Both the position numbers and the translations under genes were made by a program. A stretch of 64,000 nt of DNA, taken from contig OY743183.1 in assembly GCA_963555705.1 (NCBI GenBank), positions 45,001,466 through 45,065,465 of the forward strand, written 5' to 3'. Under the pieces are notes generated by a model. It worked only from the letters and a program-made list of their open reading frames with translations. It was not told where the DNA came from and did not search any database. Origin of the DNA: Ligustrum vulgare. Lineage: Eukaryota; Streptophyta; Magnoliopsida; Lamiales; Oleaceae. Shown piece by piece: positions 10,340-22,110 of this stretch (its first letter is position 1; every line of letters begins with the position of its first letter).

Positions 10340-12104
10340 TAGATTTAAAGAAGTTAAAGCATCTTTAAACTTGGGATATTGGGAAACACTTCTGTTTTAG
10401 AATCTGATGGATTAAACTGAGTAGGAATTTTAACCAATTTTATTGTTCCTTGATCAATCACATCTCTAATAAAGTGACTTAACATCTCATCACCGGATTT
10501 CTGCTTAGATAAGAGTACTTTAGCTATCTGTATAGATTTCAGTACCATTGTTATCAAGATATCCTAATTCATTTAATAGACCTTCCAATCGATGCATTTT
10601 TTTACTACATCAGTGATTGCTATATATTGTGTTTCGATTGAAGACAAAGCTACAAGTTTCTGTAATTCAGACTTCCAACTAATGAGAGTATCATTCAATA
10701 TAAAGAAATAGTATGAAGTAGATTTTCTGTTATCTAAATTTTTAGCAAAATCAGAATCTACAAATCTTTAAGTTTTAAGCCTTCCTTTCATTTAAAAAAC
10801 GTTGAGTTCAGGTTTGAAGCACATTTAAGGCGTTTAATAAAGATTTCATAGCTTTCCAGTGAATTTCACTTGGATTGCTCATGAGTTTGCTAAGAACTCT
10901 AACAGTAAAAGCTATATCATGTCTAGTGCAAACCATCAGGTACATTACAGATCCTACAGCATTTTGAAAAGGCACAAATGACATTCTATTTTCTTCTTCT
11001 ACTTCTTTTTCTTCTTCTTTAGTCTTAGGGGTCTGATCAATTGATAGTTTAAAGTGACTAGGTAATGGATGTGAAACAAGTTTAGAATCAAACAAATTGG
11101 ATATTTTCAAAAAAAATTCAACATAGGATTTTTTACTTAAAAAATGTTTACTTGCATCTCTGTTTCTGAAAATATCTATTCCAAGAATTTTTCTAGCATG
11201 TCCTATATCTTTCATTTCAAATTTAGATTTCAATTTTTCCTTAAGACCAGTAATGTCATGTAAATCACGTCCAGCAATAAGCTTATCGTCCACATATAAC
11301 AGTAAATACATAAAATCGGAATTTCCATCTTTGAAATAGAAAGAAGGATCATATTGGCTATTTTTAAAATTCATACTTTGAATATAAGAGTCAAATCTCT
11401 TATACCATTGTCTAGTTGCTTGTTTTAAGCCATACAACTATTTTTGAAACAAACATACTAAATTATTACTACTTTTCTTTTCAAAACCTTTAGACTAAGT
11501 CATATATATAGTTTCATCTATAGGATCATATAATAAAGCAATTTTAACATCCATTTGTTAAAATTTAAGATTACATTAAGCAACTAAAGCAAATAAGATT
11601 CTAATAGAAGTATACTTAAATACAGATGAAAAAAAATTCAGTGTAGTTAATTCCCTCTTTTTGTGAAAACCTCTTTGTATCTAGGTTTTCCTTCTTTAAT
11701 TTCCCCATCTTTAATCTTGAAAATTCATTTACAATCAATGATTCTTTTATTTCAGGTTTATTCACTAAGGTCTAGGTTTTGTTCCTAATTAAGGAATCCA
11801 TTTCATCTTGCATTGTTACAAGCCAAAATTTTGATTCCTTAGAAGAAACAACTTCTACATAAGAACATAGTTCAAAGTCCAAAGAATTATTGGATGGTGT
11901 AAAAGTAGAAATAAAATTAGATTCATCAAATCTTAAAGGAGGTTTAATTTCCCTTCTAATTGTAACTCTAGCTAGTTGATAATCATTAAGATCTATCTCA
12001 ATTTTAGTGTTAGACACAGGTGAATTCAACAGTAGATAAATGTTGGAGCTGCTCCACCTGAATCTGAGTATCAGGTTGATAATTTTTACCATGAATTTCA
12101 TCAA
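10340..12104 (-). pseudogene. copia reverse transcriptase / RNase H remnant
   Basis: The frame 12104-11772 is the start of the RT region (WLVTMQDEMDSLIRNKT). The frame 11437-10808 (209 residues) holds MYGLKQATRQWYKRFD and the catalytic LLLYVDDKLIAGRD. RNase H follows, ending with a remnant at 10557-10354 (HFIRDVIDQGTIKLV). The palm active site is preserved in the 209-residue piece, but flanking frames are broken. Confidence 0.85.
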
Positions 12105-12129
12105 TACTTAGTTCAGTTGAGAAAAAAAT

Positions 12130-13400
12130 CTCTCACTAAGAGGATTTTTAATATTTTCAGCTTTACGTGGAAATATGTTTTCATTGAAAATCACAAACCT
12201 ACTGATAATTACCCTAAAACTCTTATGTTCTTTAACCCACAATCTGTAACATTTGACAACTTCCCATACCCAATAAAAACACATTTTAAAGATTAGACAT
12301 TAAGTTTGATTTCAATTTCATGGGAGTAAGCAGCACATCTAAACATTTTAAGATGGGAAAAATCAGAGATTGTGTCATCTCATATTTGATTAGGAATTTT
12401 AAAACTTACAACACTACATGGTGATTTGTTTATCAAATATGAGGCAATTTTTACATCTAAATCTATCAACACGCACATTGTTCTTTATAACAAGGTATTG
12501 TTCATTCTCTCAGCAACCCTATTAGAATAGGGTTGCTGTGGACTGTATGTAACAGTCATGTGAAAAGTATACCTTGATTTTATAGTGTCAACTCTAGATT
12601 ACAAGATTTTAGACCATTATTAATTTGGATCATTTTAATTCCTTTTCCTTTAAAATTTGCAATCAAGGTAATACAATTTTTAAACATGGACACAATGGCA
12701 TCTTTAGATTTCAACAAATGGATTTAAGATTTCGTAGAATGATCATCAACTATAAGTAAGAAGTACATAAAACAAGAGACATACTAACAAGGGCAGAGCC
12801 CCATAAATTTGCATGTAAATATTCAATAATTTCTGCAAATTTATGGATTCTTTTACTAAATGATGGTTTTTTCTGTTTTCCCAAAACACATTCTTCACAT
12901 AAAGATAACTATTGTAAGACATCTTTATCAAAAATTCTTTCTTTATCTAATATTTTCAAACCCATCTTTCCTAAATGTCCAAGTCTATTATGCCAAAGAT
13001 TAGTTTTGTCAAACGTGTTTTCTGCAATGAAAGACTTAACATTGATAGGATGAGATTTCAAAATGTAAATGTCATTTGTTTTGGAAGTACATGAAATTAG
13101 GGCATTATCTTTAAGAATTCTTAAATGACCTTTATTAAGTCTAATATCATACGATTCACTATCAAGAATTCCTAAAGATATCAAATATCTTCTTAAATCA
13201 GGAACAAATCTTATCTGATTTAAAATAATATTTCTAATAACACTTTACCAACACCTTAGATTTCACAAGTAAGATCATTACCAAGTTTAACAGAACTACA
13301 TGAATCAACAGAAAAATTAACAAATAATTCCCTTTGAGAGCACATATGAAAAGCACATCCTGAGTCTAAGATCCACTCATCTTTGGTATTACCGGTTGTT
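12130..13400 (-). pseudogene. copia protease, GAG-pre-integrase and integrase remnant
   Basis: Around 13385-13270 the minus strand reads EWILDSGCAFHM, the aspartic-protease DSG site of copia elements. The frame 13184-12909 holds the GAG-pre-integrase domain with NLWHNRLGHL. Further down, near 12760, YFLLIVDDHST corresponds to the first catalytic Asp region of integrase. The rest of integrase is fragmented by stops and shifts, so it cannot be functional. Confidence 0.75.
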
Positions 13401-13479
13401 GTCACATATACTTCCCCCTATTGTTTTGATCTACACCTTCACTTTGATGATTGTTCCCATTATCCTGTTGTCTCTTGGA

Positions 13480-14250
13480 ACAATCTTTTATAGGGTGACT
13501 AGTTTTCCAACAATAGTAGCACTCCCTTATCTTATTTAATTTTTATTGAGTCTTACTGCCTTTAAACCTACTGTTTACATTTTTCCTAAAATGATTATCC
13601 TTTCTTGTCTTTGAATTGAAATTATTCAAATTCTTATTGCCTTTAAAGGAGATCTTATTCCTACTGGAAGAACTTATAATATTATAGGCTTCTTTATGCT
13701 CAACTTTCATTTCTAATTCCTTATTCTTTAAGGCAGTGTGAATAATTTTAGTTGTCAATTTTTTACCAACATATTCTAATATATTTTTGAGATCTTTATA
13801 CTTATCTCCTATGGAATTCGGCAGACACACTACCTTTTGGCCATCAGAAAACTTTTCCCCACAATTCATTAAGTTCTGTGTAAGCTTATTGAATATGTTC
13901 ATATTTTCTTCAGCATCCAAAGAAGGTTCAAATTTAAAACTAAAATGTTGTTTTAAAAGAAAACATTTATTTGGAAAGTGTGAGGGTAACAAAGAGTTCT
14001 TACAATTTAGTCCAAAGTTCTATCGGAGTCTTTGTTTCTCCTACTTATCTTATCACAGTCTCAAAAGATGAAGAAACAGAGTATTTCATCCATTTCAGTT
14101 TCCCTATCTTGGGCTAAGGTGGTAGGCCATGATTCATCAAGAGCTTTTGCACAACTTCATTTGAAGAAGTAAGATTTAGATTTTCTGGCATCAGAGACTA
14201 AAGTCTCCTTTGTCATTCCAAATTTCTATAACTAGTTTGCTTGTAGCCAT
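13480..14250 (-). pseudogene. copia Gag remnant (UBN2 type) with zinc knuckle
   Basis: A start at 14250 reads MATSKLVIEIWNDKGDFSL, like the amino end of copia Gag. After broken frames an open stretch (13992-13543) covers the capsid-like UBN2 region. It is followed near 13530-13490 by a canonical CCHC knuckle, CYYCWKTSHPIKDC. Gag would package element RNA in virus-like particles. At least one frameshift and several stops separate the pieces. Confidence 0.75.
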
Positions 14251-14710
14251 TTAAAATTTGACTAAAGAAAATATAATAGTTTTGAAATAATTTAATAAAA
14301 GTCTTATTTCTTCAAAAAAAAATAATCAAAGAATTCCAGGTAGTCAAATTTATCTCACAGAGATAATGATATGAATTCCTTTGGTATATTAACCATAAAT
14401 GCCCACAATAATTTGAATCAATTCAAGAAAGCTAAAATTGATAATAAATTAATCTTGACCCAAATTTAATCTAACCAAAGTTTCAAGGAATAAACCCTAA
14501 ACAATGGATAGAAATAATAAAAAAAATAAAAAAATAGCAAGATTGTGAATTCAACAACACAAAAATAATAAACTCTGAATAAAGTTGAAGAAATTCCAAA
14601 GAGAACGGTGTTAAAAGGAAGAATTTTACCTTCAATATCTTCTTACAATACAAGCTTCAAAGTTAATGAACTAGGGTTTTAGAAGCGTTTGGTATTTATA
14701 GTACAAATAT

Positions 14711-15055
14711 GTGGAAAAATAAAGAAAATCAAAAAAAAAAAAAAAAAAAACTCGCAAAATTTGTGTAGAATTCAACTACGCCGCCGCATAGGGAGCCAAT
14801 TCAAATTCTGTTAGTTCAACTGAGGAACCTTTATATATCAATCGATTGATCTGCTTGGGGCGGGAAAAGATAACCGATCTCCTTTTTCTGCACATGCATT
14901 TGTATTCCGGTGTGTTTGCAAGAAAGATGTTATGGTCTAGCTATCTTCATAAGCACTTGGATAGAAGAAGTTACGTGTAATTTAGACTAAAAAAATCAAG
15001 TAAATTTGTAGTTTTGTTTTTCTATTATATTGATAGCACCTGCAATTTATATTTA
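14711..15055. other. Intergenic, nothing recognised
   Basis: An A-run at 14733-14750 is followed by mixed sequence without coding texture. It lies between the copia leader and the FAR1-like pseudogene. The carboxyl half of the FAR1-like gene would be expected here on the minus strand but is absent. Confidence 0.3.
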
Positions 15056-15059
15056 CAAA

Positions 15060-16020
15060 CATTTTAGGAGTTTTAAGTAGTCATACCAAGGAATCATTCA
15101 AACGAAGAAATGTCCTTCAATCATCAAGAACTCAACAGCTTTCCATTAACCGTCCATAATGATTCACCCCTACAAATGGGGCAAATGCAATGTCGTACTT
15201 CTTTGTCAAGTAAATGGTATCGAATGTTACATCACTGAATTTCTTATATGTCTCTTTGCACCTATTGTCACATCAAAATATATTCTTCAACCAACATTGT
15301 CCAAATCCACACTTAAATAAAATCCTGCAATTTGCTTGCATTTTGGAAAAGTACGCCTGAATAGAAGCATCTCCTTCATCGAGCCTTAAACATCTAACCT
15401 TAGCAATATAATTTATGTAATTATTCTAGATAAATGTGATTTCTTCGTATCCACCAACCCCAACTACAATTGAGTTATAACTTTTTTGCATCTGAATTAT
15501 AGCTATATTGTTGAGTTCAAGCATTCGCTTTACTTGGTCACTCGGTTTTTGAATACATCAATACAATTTGAATTTTGAAAGACTTGTTTGATGATTATGC
15601 TCCAGAAGCACTTTTGTCACTACACACATTCCAGATATTTCAGTCATAGCGTTAACTTAGCTTGACTACCAGTTTGAATTGTTGGTTGAAGCTTCAAAGA
15701 ACTACTTGTCAAACCAGTTCTTCGACCTTCTCGAGCACATGTAAATGTCGTATACCTTATCAATCCATCTTCACCTTCCTTGAACTTCTTTTTTCTAACG
15801 AGAAAACCCATACGGTAGCATGTCTTTTCTAAAACTCAAAACACCTCATTTTTAACACTAAACTTTATCCCAACGGTTGACACAATCTCATCGCATTCTT
15901 ATCCTCACAACTCTCTATTCTCCCTATTACATTCTCCACTACTATATCAATGTTTTTCGATGTGTCATTATTAGTATAGAATTCGCATTCAAAGTGTCAT
16001 CATCAAAATATATTGTTGAC
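15060..16020 (-). pseudogene. FAR1-related sequence (FRS / FHY3-FAR1 family) fragment
   Basis: On the minus strand, near 15880-15720, the text GFLVRKKKFKEGEDGLIRYT leads into FTCAREG, the FAR1 DNA-binding domain. Further on, near 15235-15165, comes DTIYLTKKYDIAFAPFVGVN followed by HYG, the start of the MULE-derived transposase domain of this family. FAR1/FHY3 proteins are transcription factors of phytochrome A signalling derived from Mutator-like transposases. Stops and frame changes break the text, and the remaining transposase and SWIM domains are absent. The family is clear; function is lost. It could be a decayed host gene or a relic MULE. Confidence 0.75.
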
Positions 16021-16642
16021 ATACCCATGCCAAGTTTTTGAGTTATATCAATAATGATTTAACATTTATTCTCATCATAGATAAATATATTCAATATTTC
16101 AATTAGCACGAACACAATAGGTAACTGCTACGAATCGAAAGCTCCTATTCAAGAAATCTCCTTTTCAAGGTGTTAAAATAGCTATTGACTATATGCTTTC
16201 ATTATCATTTGTGATAATATTCATCAAATAATCTATAACATGCATTGTTAAAATCTTACCTTTGTTTACAGTTGGTGGGCAGTCAAAAAATGTTGAAGCA
16301 AACAGAGCTGGTTGAAGGGGAAGAAGATTTTTTTCAAATCTGATTGTAATGTGATTCTCTGATAGGCGTCACACAAATAGAGGATGAAGTGCTAGAAGAG
16401 AGAGACATTTTTTGGAAGCAAAATGGAAAATTATCAAATTTGTATATAATTTCTACCTTTTTTTCAAAATATTGTGAGTGATCAATATCTTGTGAAATAT
16501 TGCCAATTAGAAAGGCAATTAGTAAGGGCTAACTTTGTAAATATAGCATTTATGGGATAATCTATCACGTGGATCCCTTCCTCTAGTTTTACATTAATGA
16601 AGTGGGACCTTAGAATGCGAATATCAGTCTATGGTTTCGGAA
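16021..16642. other. Intergenic, no gene recognised
   Basis: AT-rich sequence between the FAR1-like pseudogene and the MULE. It may contain the 5' flank of the pseudogene. No open frame with family features is present. The last nine bases before the MULE, 16643-16651, read TAAAATAAC and recur at its far end. Confidence 0.3.
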
Positions 16643-16651
16643 TAAAATAAC

Positions 16652-16768
16652 GAGTTAATTATACCAACCATCATTGAACTTTCCAAATGGTTACTACTTA
16701 CTCATTGTTCTTTAATCTGTTTCTCAATGCTCACTAAACTCTCAAAAATGTTTCCCATCCCTCACTCC
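16652..16768 (+). repeat. MULE left TIR
   Basis: About 115 bp that match the reverse complement of 25991-26101 plus 28547-28551, with scattered mismatches and an outer end GAGTTAATTATACC. It is the left terminal inverted repeat. Confidence 0.85.
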
Positions 16769-17289
16769 AATGGATGATGTCTGGATCACTTGACAGAATT
16801 TTCCAGTTGGCTAATGGAAATCGCACGTAGCTCTGAGTTGGACAAACGGTTGATCCACATGTTAAATAAGTAAAGCCAAACACATCCTTCCCAAATGTGA
16901 ACACGCTTATCTCCACAATCTGATTTCAATTGAATTTTAAAACAATGTTTCTTTCCTTATTTCTCCCCAAACGATGGCTGTGAATACTTCTTCCCAAAAT
17001 TTCCCCCCAAAACCCACCCATTGTTGGACCAGTATTAGAAACAACTCGATAGAAGGTGGCCCACTTACCAAGAAAATGGAAGATGATGCTGCAATGAACA
17101 ATGGACGCTTTGAGGAGGGGGGTCCACATGTAGGTAATGCCAAAGTCCTTATTCACGAACATGCATTTGTTTTTTGTACCGCAAAAATTGGCAGATTTGT
17201 AATTATTTTCTTCTTGGGAGTATCATGTTTGTTCTCAGTTTGTCCATTTTCATTATTATTTTGCAAAGGATGAAATCAACATACTTGAA

Positions 17290-18800
17290 CATTACATTTA
17301 ACTTTTCAGAATACGGTAAGGACGATGAAGAACTGGACATTGAGTATTTTCAGTTCAATGATTCTGGAAATGAGATTGATGATGACAATTTTGTTGTTGA
17401 CAAGAGTGCAACTGAAATGGACATTAACCTGGGATTTGGTGCTATGGGTGGTTTAGTGAACAAGTCTGGAGTTGACATGGAGGATGATGAACCATATAAT
17501 CCATCTTCTGACGAACAAAACACCGTTACTCTTCTGGTGAAGAGAAAAAGCATAGGTTTCCCGCATTTGATCCTGAAACAGAAATGAGAAATCCGATGAT
17601 TGAGATTGGGAAGCGATTTACGAATATGCTGGAGTTTAAAACTGTGATAAGGAATTACGATGTCAAAAATAGGTGTAATTTGAAATTCAAGAATCAGTTG
17701 CTTATACCATTGTGGAGAGAGAGAATACATCCAGTTGGGCTTGGTTTCTTAGGCATGTAGGGGGAAGATATAGGCATTCATAGTGGTCACGATTGGACTT
17801 TCATGACGGATAGGCAGAAGGGGCTTCAAAACGTGATATCTGATTATTTTTTGGATGTTGAGCATCAATTTTGTGTTAGGCATATGTACACGAACTTCTT
17901 CAATGAGGGTTTCAAAGGGAAAATGCTAAAGGATTACTGGTGGAGGGCTGCATTATCTACTGTGGTTAGTGATTATAATTTTTGGATGGAAGAGATTAAA
18001 AAGGAGTCTGAAGAAGCATTCAAGTGGTTACTTAAACGGTTACCATCTAAACGAGTAAGTTTCATTTCTCTACAAAACCAAAAAGTGACATAGTATTGAA
18101 CAATCTTTGTCAGTGCTTCAATAGGATGATCTTAGAGGAGCGTGAGAAATGTATCTTGACCATGTTAATTGATATGCACATTAACTGTATGAAAAGGATT
18201 CAAGCAAGGCAAGACAAGATGCTAAAAGTGATAGGTCTCTTGTGTCCTAAGATTAAAAAAAAAAATGGCAAAGAGCTTATCTATGGCTGATGATTGTGAG
18301 GTGGATTGGAATGGAGGACCTCAGTTTATGTTTCTTGTCCATTTGGAGAGTTTGTAGTGGATATGTCAAACAAGATGTGTGGTTGTAGAAAGTGCCAGTT
18401 GACTGGTATTCCATGTAAACATGCGTGTGCGGCTATTAGAGATCAAATGAAAAAACCAGAGGACTTTGTGCATGACTACTAGAAGGTGGATACTTATTTG
18501 CTTTGCTATGAAAATCTTGTCAATCCCATTAATGGACAGAAACTATGGCCTGTGATAGATGCTCCAAATATCAAGCCTCCAAATTGGATAGTAACGAAGA
18601 GAGGTAGAAAGCAAACTAAGAGGAGAAGACAAGCTGAGGAAGATGTTGTATCTCACAATAGTGGCACTTCAAAAATGAAGAAGAAAGGTTCAGTTCAAAT
18701 CACTTGTAGTGTTTGTAGATTAATCGAACACAATAAACATTATCATTCTAGGAAGGATGCTCCTACTGATTCAATATCCATATCCATCTACTGATTCAAC
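17290..18800 (+). pseudogene. MULE transposase (mudrA type), broken
   Basis: Pieces in order: an acidic amino-terminal segment (17300-17590); the FTNMLEFKTVIRNYDVKNRC region of the plant MuDR domain; a deletion; then SSWAWFLRHVG and DWTFMTDRQKGL with VEHQFCVRHMYTNF of the catalytic domain (17720-18093); LNNLCQCFNRMILEERE (18090-18290); and the SWIM zinc finger CGCRKCQLTGIPCKHACAAI (18370-18440), whose C-x-C-xn-C-x-H ligands are visible. A basic tail with TKRGRKQTKRRRQ and a Cys/His cluster ends near 18780. Several frameshifts and stops and the loss of the DDE segment between 17690 and 17720 make it inactive. It is co-oriented with the left TIR, as in autonomous MULEs. Confidence 0.85.
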
Positions 18801-19346
18801 TTCAATGTTCCAACACAATACTCATTCAACAAAAAAACCTCAAAACAAAATACACAACAAATGTCCAGAACCCAATCTTATAACACACTATTTGCTTCCA
18901 CAACTTTGCAATTTCTACATTTCTGGCAAAGTAAACCACAATAGCACACTGGTTTATCTGAAATAGGAGATGAATACGACTTCTACATTTATGGGAAAGT
19001 AAACCTGTGTTAATGTTTTTTCAGACACAAATAAAAGAATAAAAAAGAGAAAGTGAGAGTTCTTATCTTCCTCTCCCATTTTCTAAGAACTTCGACTGGA
19101 ACTACAGCAGGGCATTTTCGACTGGAACTACAGCAAGGCAAGAGAAAGTGGGAAAGGAAGATTAAAATGCCCTGCTATACTCATAATCGTCCCACCAGGG
19201 CGCAACTGGTAGCGACGATGGGGGCAGCCAGGACGCGATGATGGGATCGTAGTTTAGTATGGTGAGGCCTTGAGGAGTATTGGGTTCTCTTCCTCTTACA
19301 CTAACTAAAATCCAGTAATTTTAGGAGGATCAGATTCTTTGATGTC
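18801..19346. other. MULE non-coding tail before the copia insertion
   Basis: Non-coding sequence between the transposase remnant and the GGAAA target site. It contains a short direct repeat (ttcgactggaactacagca, near 19096 and 19118). The MULE tail resumes at 25779. Confidence 0.4.
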
Positions 19347-19351
19347 GGAAA

Positions 19352-19811
19352 TGTAAGGATTTTAATCAATCGTGTGGGCTTATATGTGAATTATTGTGTA
19401 TTGAATAAAAGGCTATCAATTTTGGTTAAGTCCATTTAAAGTGATCTAATAAGGATTTGGTATATTGGGCTTTAATGCATCTAAAATAATATATGGGCTT
19501 TTATGTGTAGATACCAGGCCATTACCTAATTCATGATGGGCCGGATTAGGTTAATTGACAATTCAGTGTATAAAGTCGGTTATGGTCCCTGAATCCTACG
19601 TATTGTTCATCTTGTCTGACATCCCATCATCAGAGAGAAAATTAAGAACTACATATCGATTTAGAAGATCCAAACACCGTCGAATCGTTTATCGTGAATC
19701 GCGTTTGATTAAGGTACGCTTCCGCTTCAGTTGTTTAATTCTTGATAATTCCAACATGATGATTATTTAGATTATAGATAAATTATTATCTGTAATAAAA
19801 TTTTACTAACA
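19352..19811 (+). repeat. 5' LTR of nested copia (460 bp)
   Basis: It carries a TATAAAG word at about 19569-19575 as a promoter candidate. It retains a 48-bp segment (from about 19411) that is missing from the 3' LTR. Confidence 0.9.
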
Positions 19812-19813
19812 AG

Positions 19814-19826
19814 TGGTATCAGAGCC
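19814..19826 (+). promoter_or_regulatory. Primer binding site, initiator tRNA-Met type
   Basis: TGGTATCAGAGCC starts two bases after the 5' LTR. It is complementary to the 3' end of plant initiator tRNA-Met, the usual primer of copia elements. Confidence 0.9.
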
Positions 19827-20585
19827 AACATCGTGTTGAATTATCAGATCAATTTCGAACGCATATATGTAAAACTTTAATTTTTCCTATGTATATGCGC
19901 ATGAGGCCTTGAAATTGAGGAATATACACACACTGTAAGATTGAAATTTTGGAAACCTGCACAAATTTTTTTTTTGGATTCAACCGAACGTTTCTCTGTG
20001 TATATGCGAAATCAGAATCTGTGTTGAATATGTGGATTTTCTGTCTGTATGAATATGGCCGGTTGGGTAATTTTCTCATCTGAGTTTGAATCTGTTTTGG
20101 CTGATGAAATCAATCGACTGCAGTATTGGATCTGTAAATTGATTTTTTAAAATCTGATTCTGAAATCGATCGGTTCCTGTATGTATACTAAGTTTTCGAA
20201 ATTAAGGTTGGATTTTGCTGTTGAATATTAAGTTTTGGATCCTGAGTGGTTGGTCGGAATCGGGTTGTGGAGTAATGAAATCTGTTGACCATGTGTATAT
20301 TGAACTTGAATCTGGTCGGAGATGGGAAAGTCGCGCACTGCGCGTTGCGCGCGGTGGAGTACGGCGTCGCCGCGCGGGGTGGTGTTGGATTTAGCTACCG
20401 CCGGCATGGGTGTGGAACGTCGTGGAGGGCGCTGCAGGTCGCAACGTTGGGGAATGGTTGCACGGGGGCTGCGGCTGCGACTAGGGTTATAGAAACCCTA
20501 GACGTTGCGTTTTGGAGCAGGGGCTTTGTCTGAAAATTAGAAGTCTTCGAGGACTATTTTGCAATTTTGGGTATTTTCTGTGATT

Positions 20586-21240
20586 TGCAACTATGGTCCT
20601 CCCTCTTTATTAAGAAATTAAAGTTGAGCCCTTAAAGTTATGAAATTATTTAAATTGGCCCTTAAAATTCTTGATTTTATAACTTCAGCCCCTAAAGTTA
20701 TAAATTATTTAAGTTGGGCCTTTTAGGGTTAAGGGCTTTGTGTTTCAGTCCCTGAAGTTTGAAAATTTTCATTTTCAGTCCCCTAAAGTTTGAAAATTTT
20801 CTAATACAGCACCTAAAGTTCTGAAATTCTTTAATTTGGTCCCTAAAGTTTGAAAATTTTCTAATTCAGTCACTAAAGTTTAGAAATTTTCAAAATTGGT
20901 CCTTAAAGTTTGAATTTTTTTAAATTAAGTCCCTAAAGTTTGGGAATTTGCTAAATTGGCTCATAAAGTTTGAAAATTTTCAAAAAAATCAATTTTTAAA
21001 GATTGAAATTTTCATATTTTGGACCTCTAAAGTTTGATTTTATTTCAAATTGGGACCTAAAGTTCAGAATTTCTCAAAATTGGCCAATAAAGTTTTGGGA
21101 AAATTATAATTTAAGTCTTTCAAGCTTAAAATTTTACAAAATTGGCCACCTAAAGTTTAAGAATATTGCAATTGACTCTTTCAACTTAAGAATTGCTTTA
21201 TTCTAAAGTTTTGAATTCTATAATTCAAATCCTAAAGTCA
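20586..21240 (+). repeat. About 30-bp minisatellite in the copia leader
   Basis: About twenty degenerate tandem copies of a 30-31-bp unit, best around 20780-20960, with consensus near CCTAAAGTTTGAAAATTTTC followed by taaattggt. It lies between the primer site and gag, so it is part of the element's untranslated RNA. It has no coding potential. Confidence 0.85.
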
Positions 21241-21392
21241 AATATAGATGCAAATCAATGAATTTCAGTTTCAAATCTTGGTACATCGGAATCTTTTAAG
21301 AGATATAATATTCGAAAGTAAATTAGTTGAAACAACATGTTGCCAAAGCAACCTCTCTTGTGGATATTAATTAACTTTGAATATTAGAAGGT

Positions 21393-21795
21393 ATTTGTGT
21401 GTGTGTTATTTATTGCGGATATTGATCGGCCCAAAGGAAGGTCAATATTTGGCTCGAATTTCACATGCACCTGTGGTAATAAACACGTGGCAATTATTTG
21501 GTTTAACGTGTGACCAATAAATCGGTCCAAAGAAAGGTTTATTGGTTAACATGTCTTATTGCCAGTGTTTGATCACTGCACTAAGGGAAAATTAGGTGTT
21601 TGTGTGTTATTTCATGCGGATATTGATCGGCCCAAAGGAAGGTCAATATTTGGCCAGAATTTCACATGAACTTGTGGTGATAAATACGTGACGGTTATTT
21701 GGTTTTGCGTGTGATCAATAAATCGGTCCAAAGAAAGGTTTGTTGTTTGACATGTCTTACTGTCAGTGTTTGATTACTACACCAAGAGTACCACT
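21393..21795 (+). repeat. 201-bp tandem duplication with paired hairpins
   Basis: Two copies with a 201-bp period. Each contains two hairpins whose 12-nt loops have the consensus GGYCCAAAGRAA: 21419-21448 and 21514-21545 in copy 1, 21620-21649 and 21716-21745 in copy 2. Stems are 9-10 bp; G-U pairs preserve the stem where the copies differ. This is a candidate structured RNA signal in the retrotransposon leader. Confidence 0.75.
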
Positions 21796-22110
21796 TACAA
21801 GTCAATATTTCTGTCCAAAGACTAAATATTGATGTTGTGCTAGGTATCTTGTGATGGGCCCTATCATTATTTGAAAGTGTGATTTGCATAATAAGGTATT
21901 TATGTGAGCAATTTTATTTAAGTGTTCTCTATTCGGTTTCAAATTCTGCTAGTAGTAAATCTACAAGCTCAAATTTAATCCCTGTATTTATGGAATAAAC
22001 TTCAAGGATCAAAACAAGAACATTAACTTTTCGTTGGCTGCATCGATCTAGACCATGTACTAAGGATTGAGTAACCTACTCCTCTTACGGATGAAAGTTC
22101 ATCTAATCAA

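Larger units (their letters stand above)
10270..14710 (-). mobile_element. Ty1/copia retrotransposon, minus strand, decayed
   Basis: Read on the minus strand, the order is gag (from 14250), zinc knuckle, protease, GAG-pre-integrase, integrase, reverse transcriptase and RNase H (to about 10340). This is the copia order, with integrase before RT. Frames are broken throughout by stops and shifts. A TATAAATACC word at 14691-14700 (minus) would suit an LTR promoter upstream of gag, but I could not identify a matching pair of LTRs, so both boundaries are approximate. The element is dead. Confidence 0.8.

Noticed and set aside
20285..20533. GC-rich 82-codon frame in the copia leader
   Set aside because: It lies between the primer site and gag, has no recognisable domain, and its GC-rich words (cgcgcactgcgcg) are low complexity. 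I consider it a chance frame.
20586..21240. CCCTAAA words suggesting interstitial telomeric repeats
   Set aside because: CCCTAAA occurs once per ~30-bp unit rather than as tandem 7-mers, so it belongs to the leader minisatellite.
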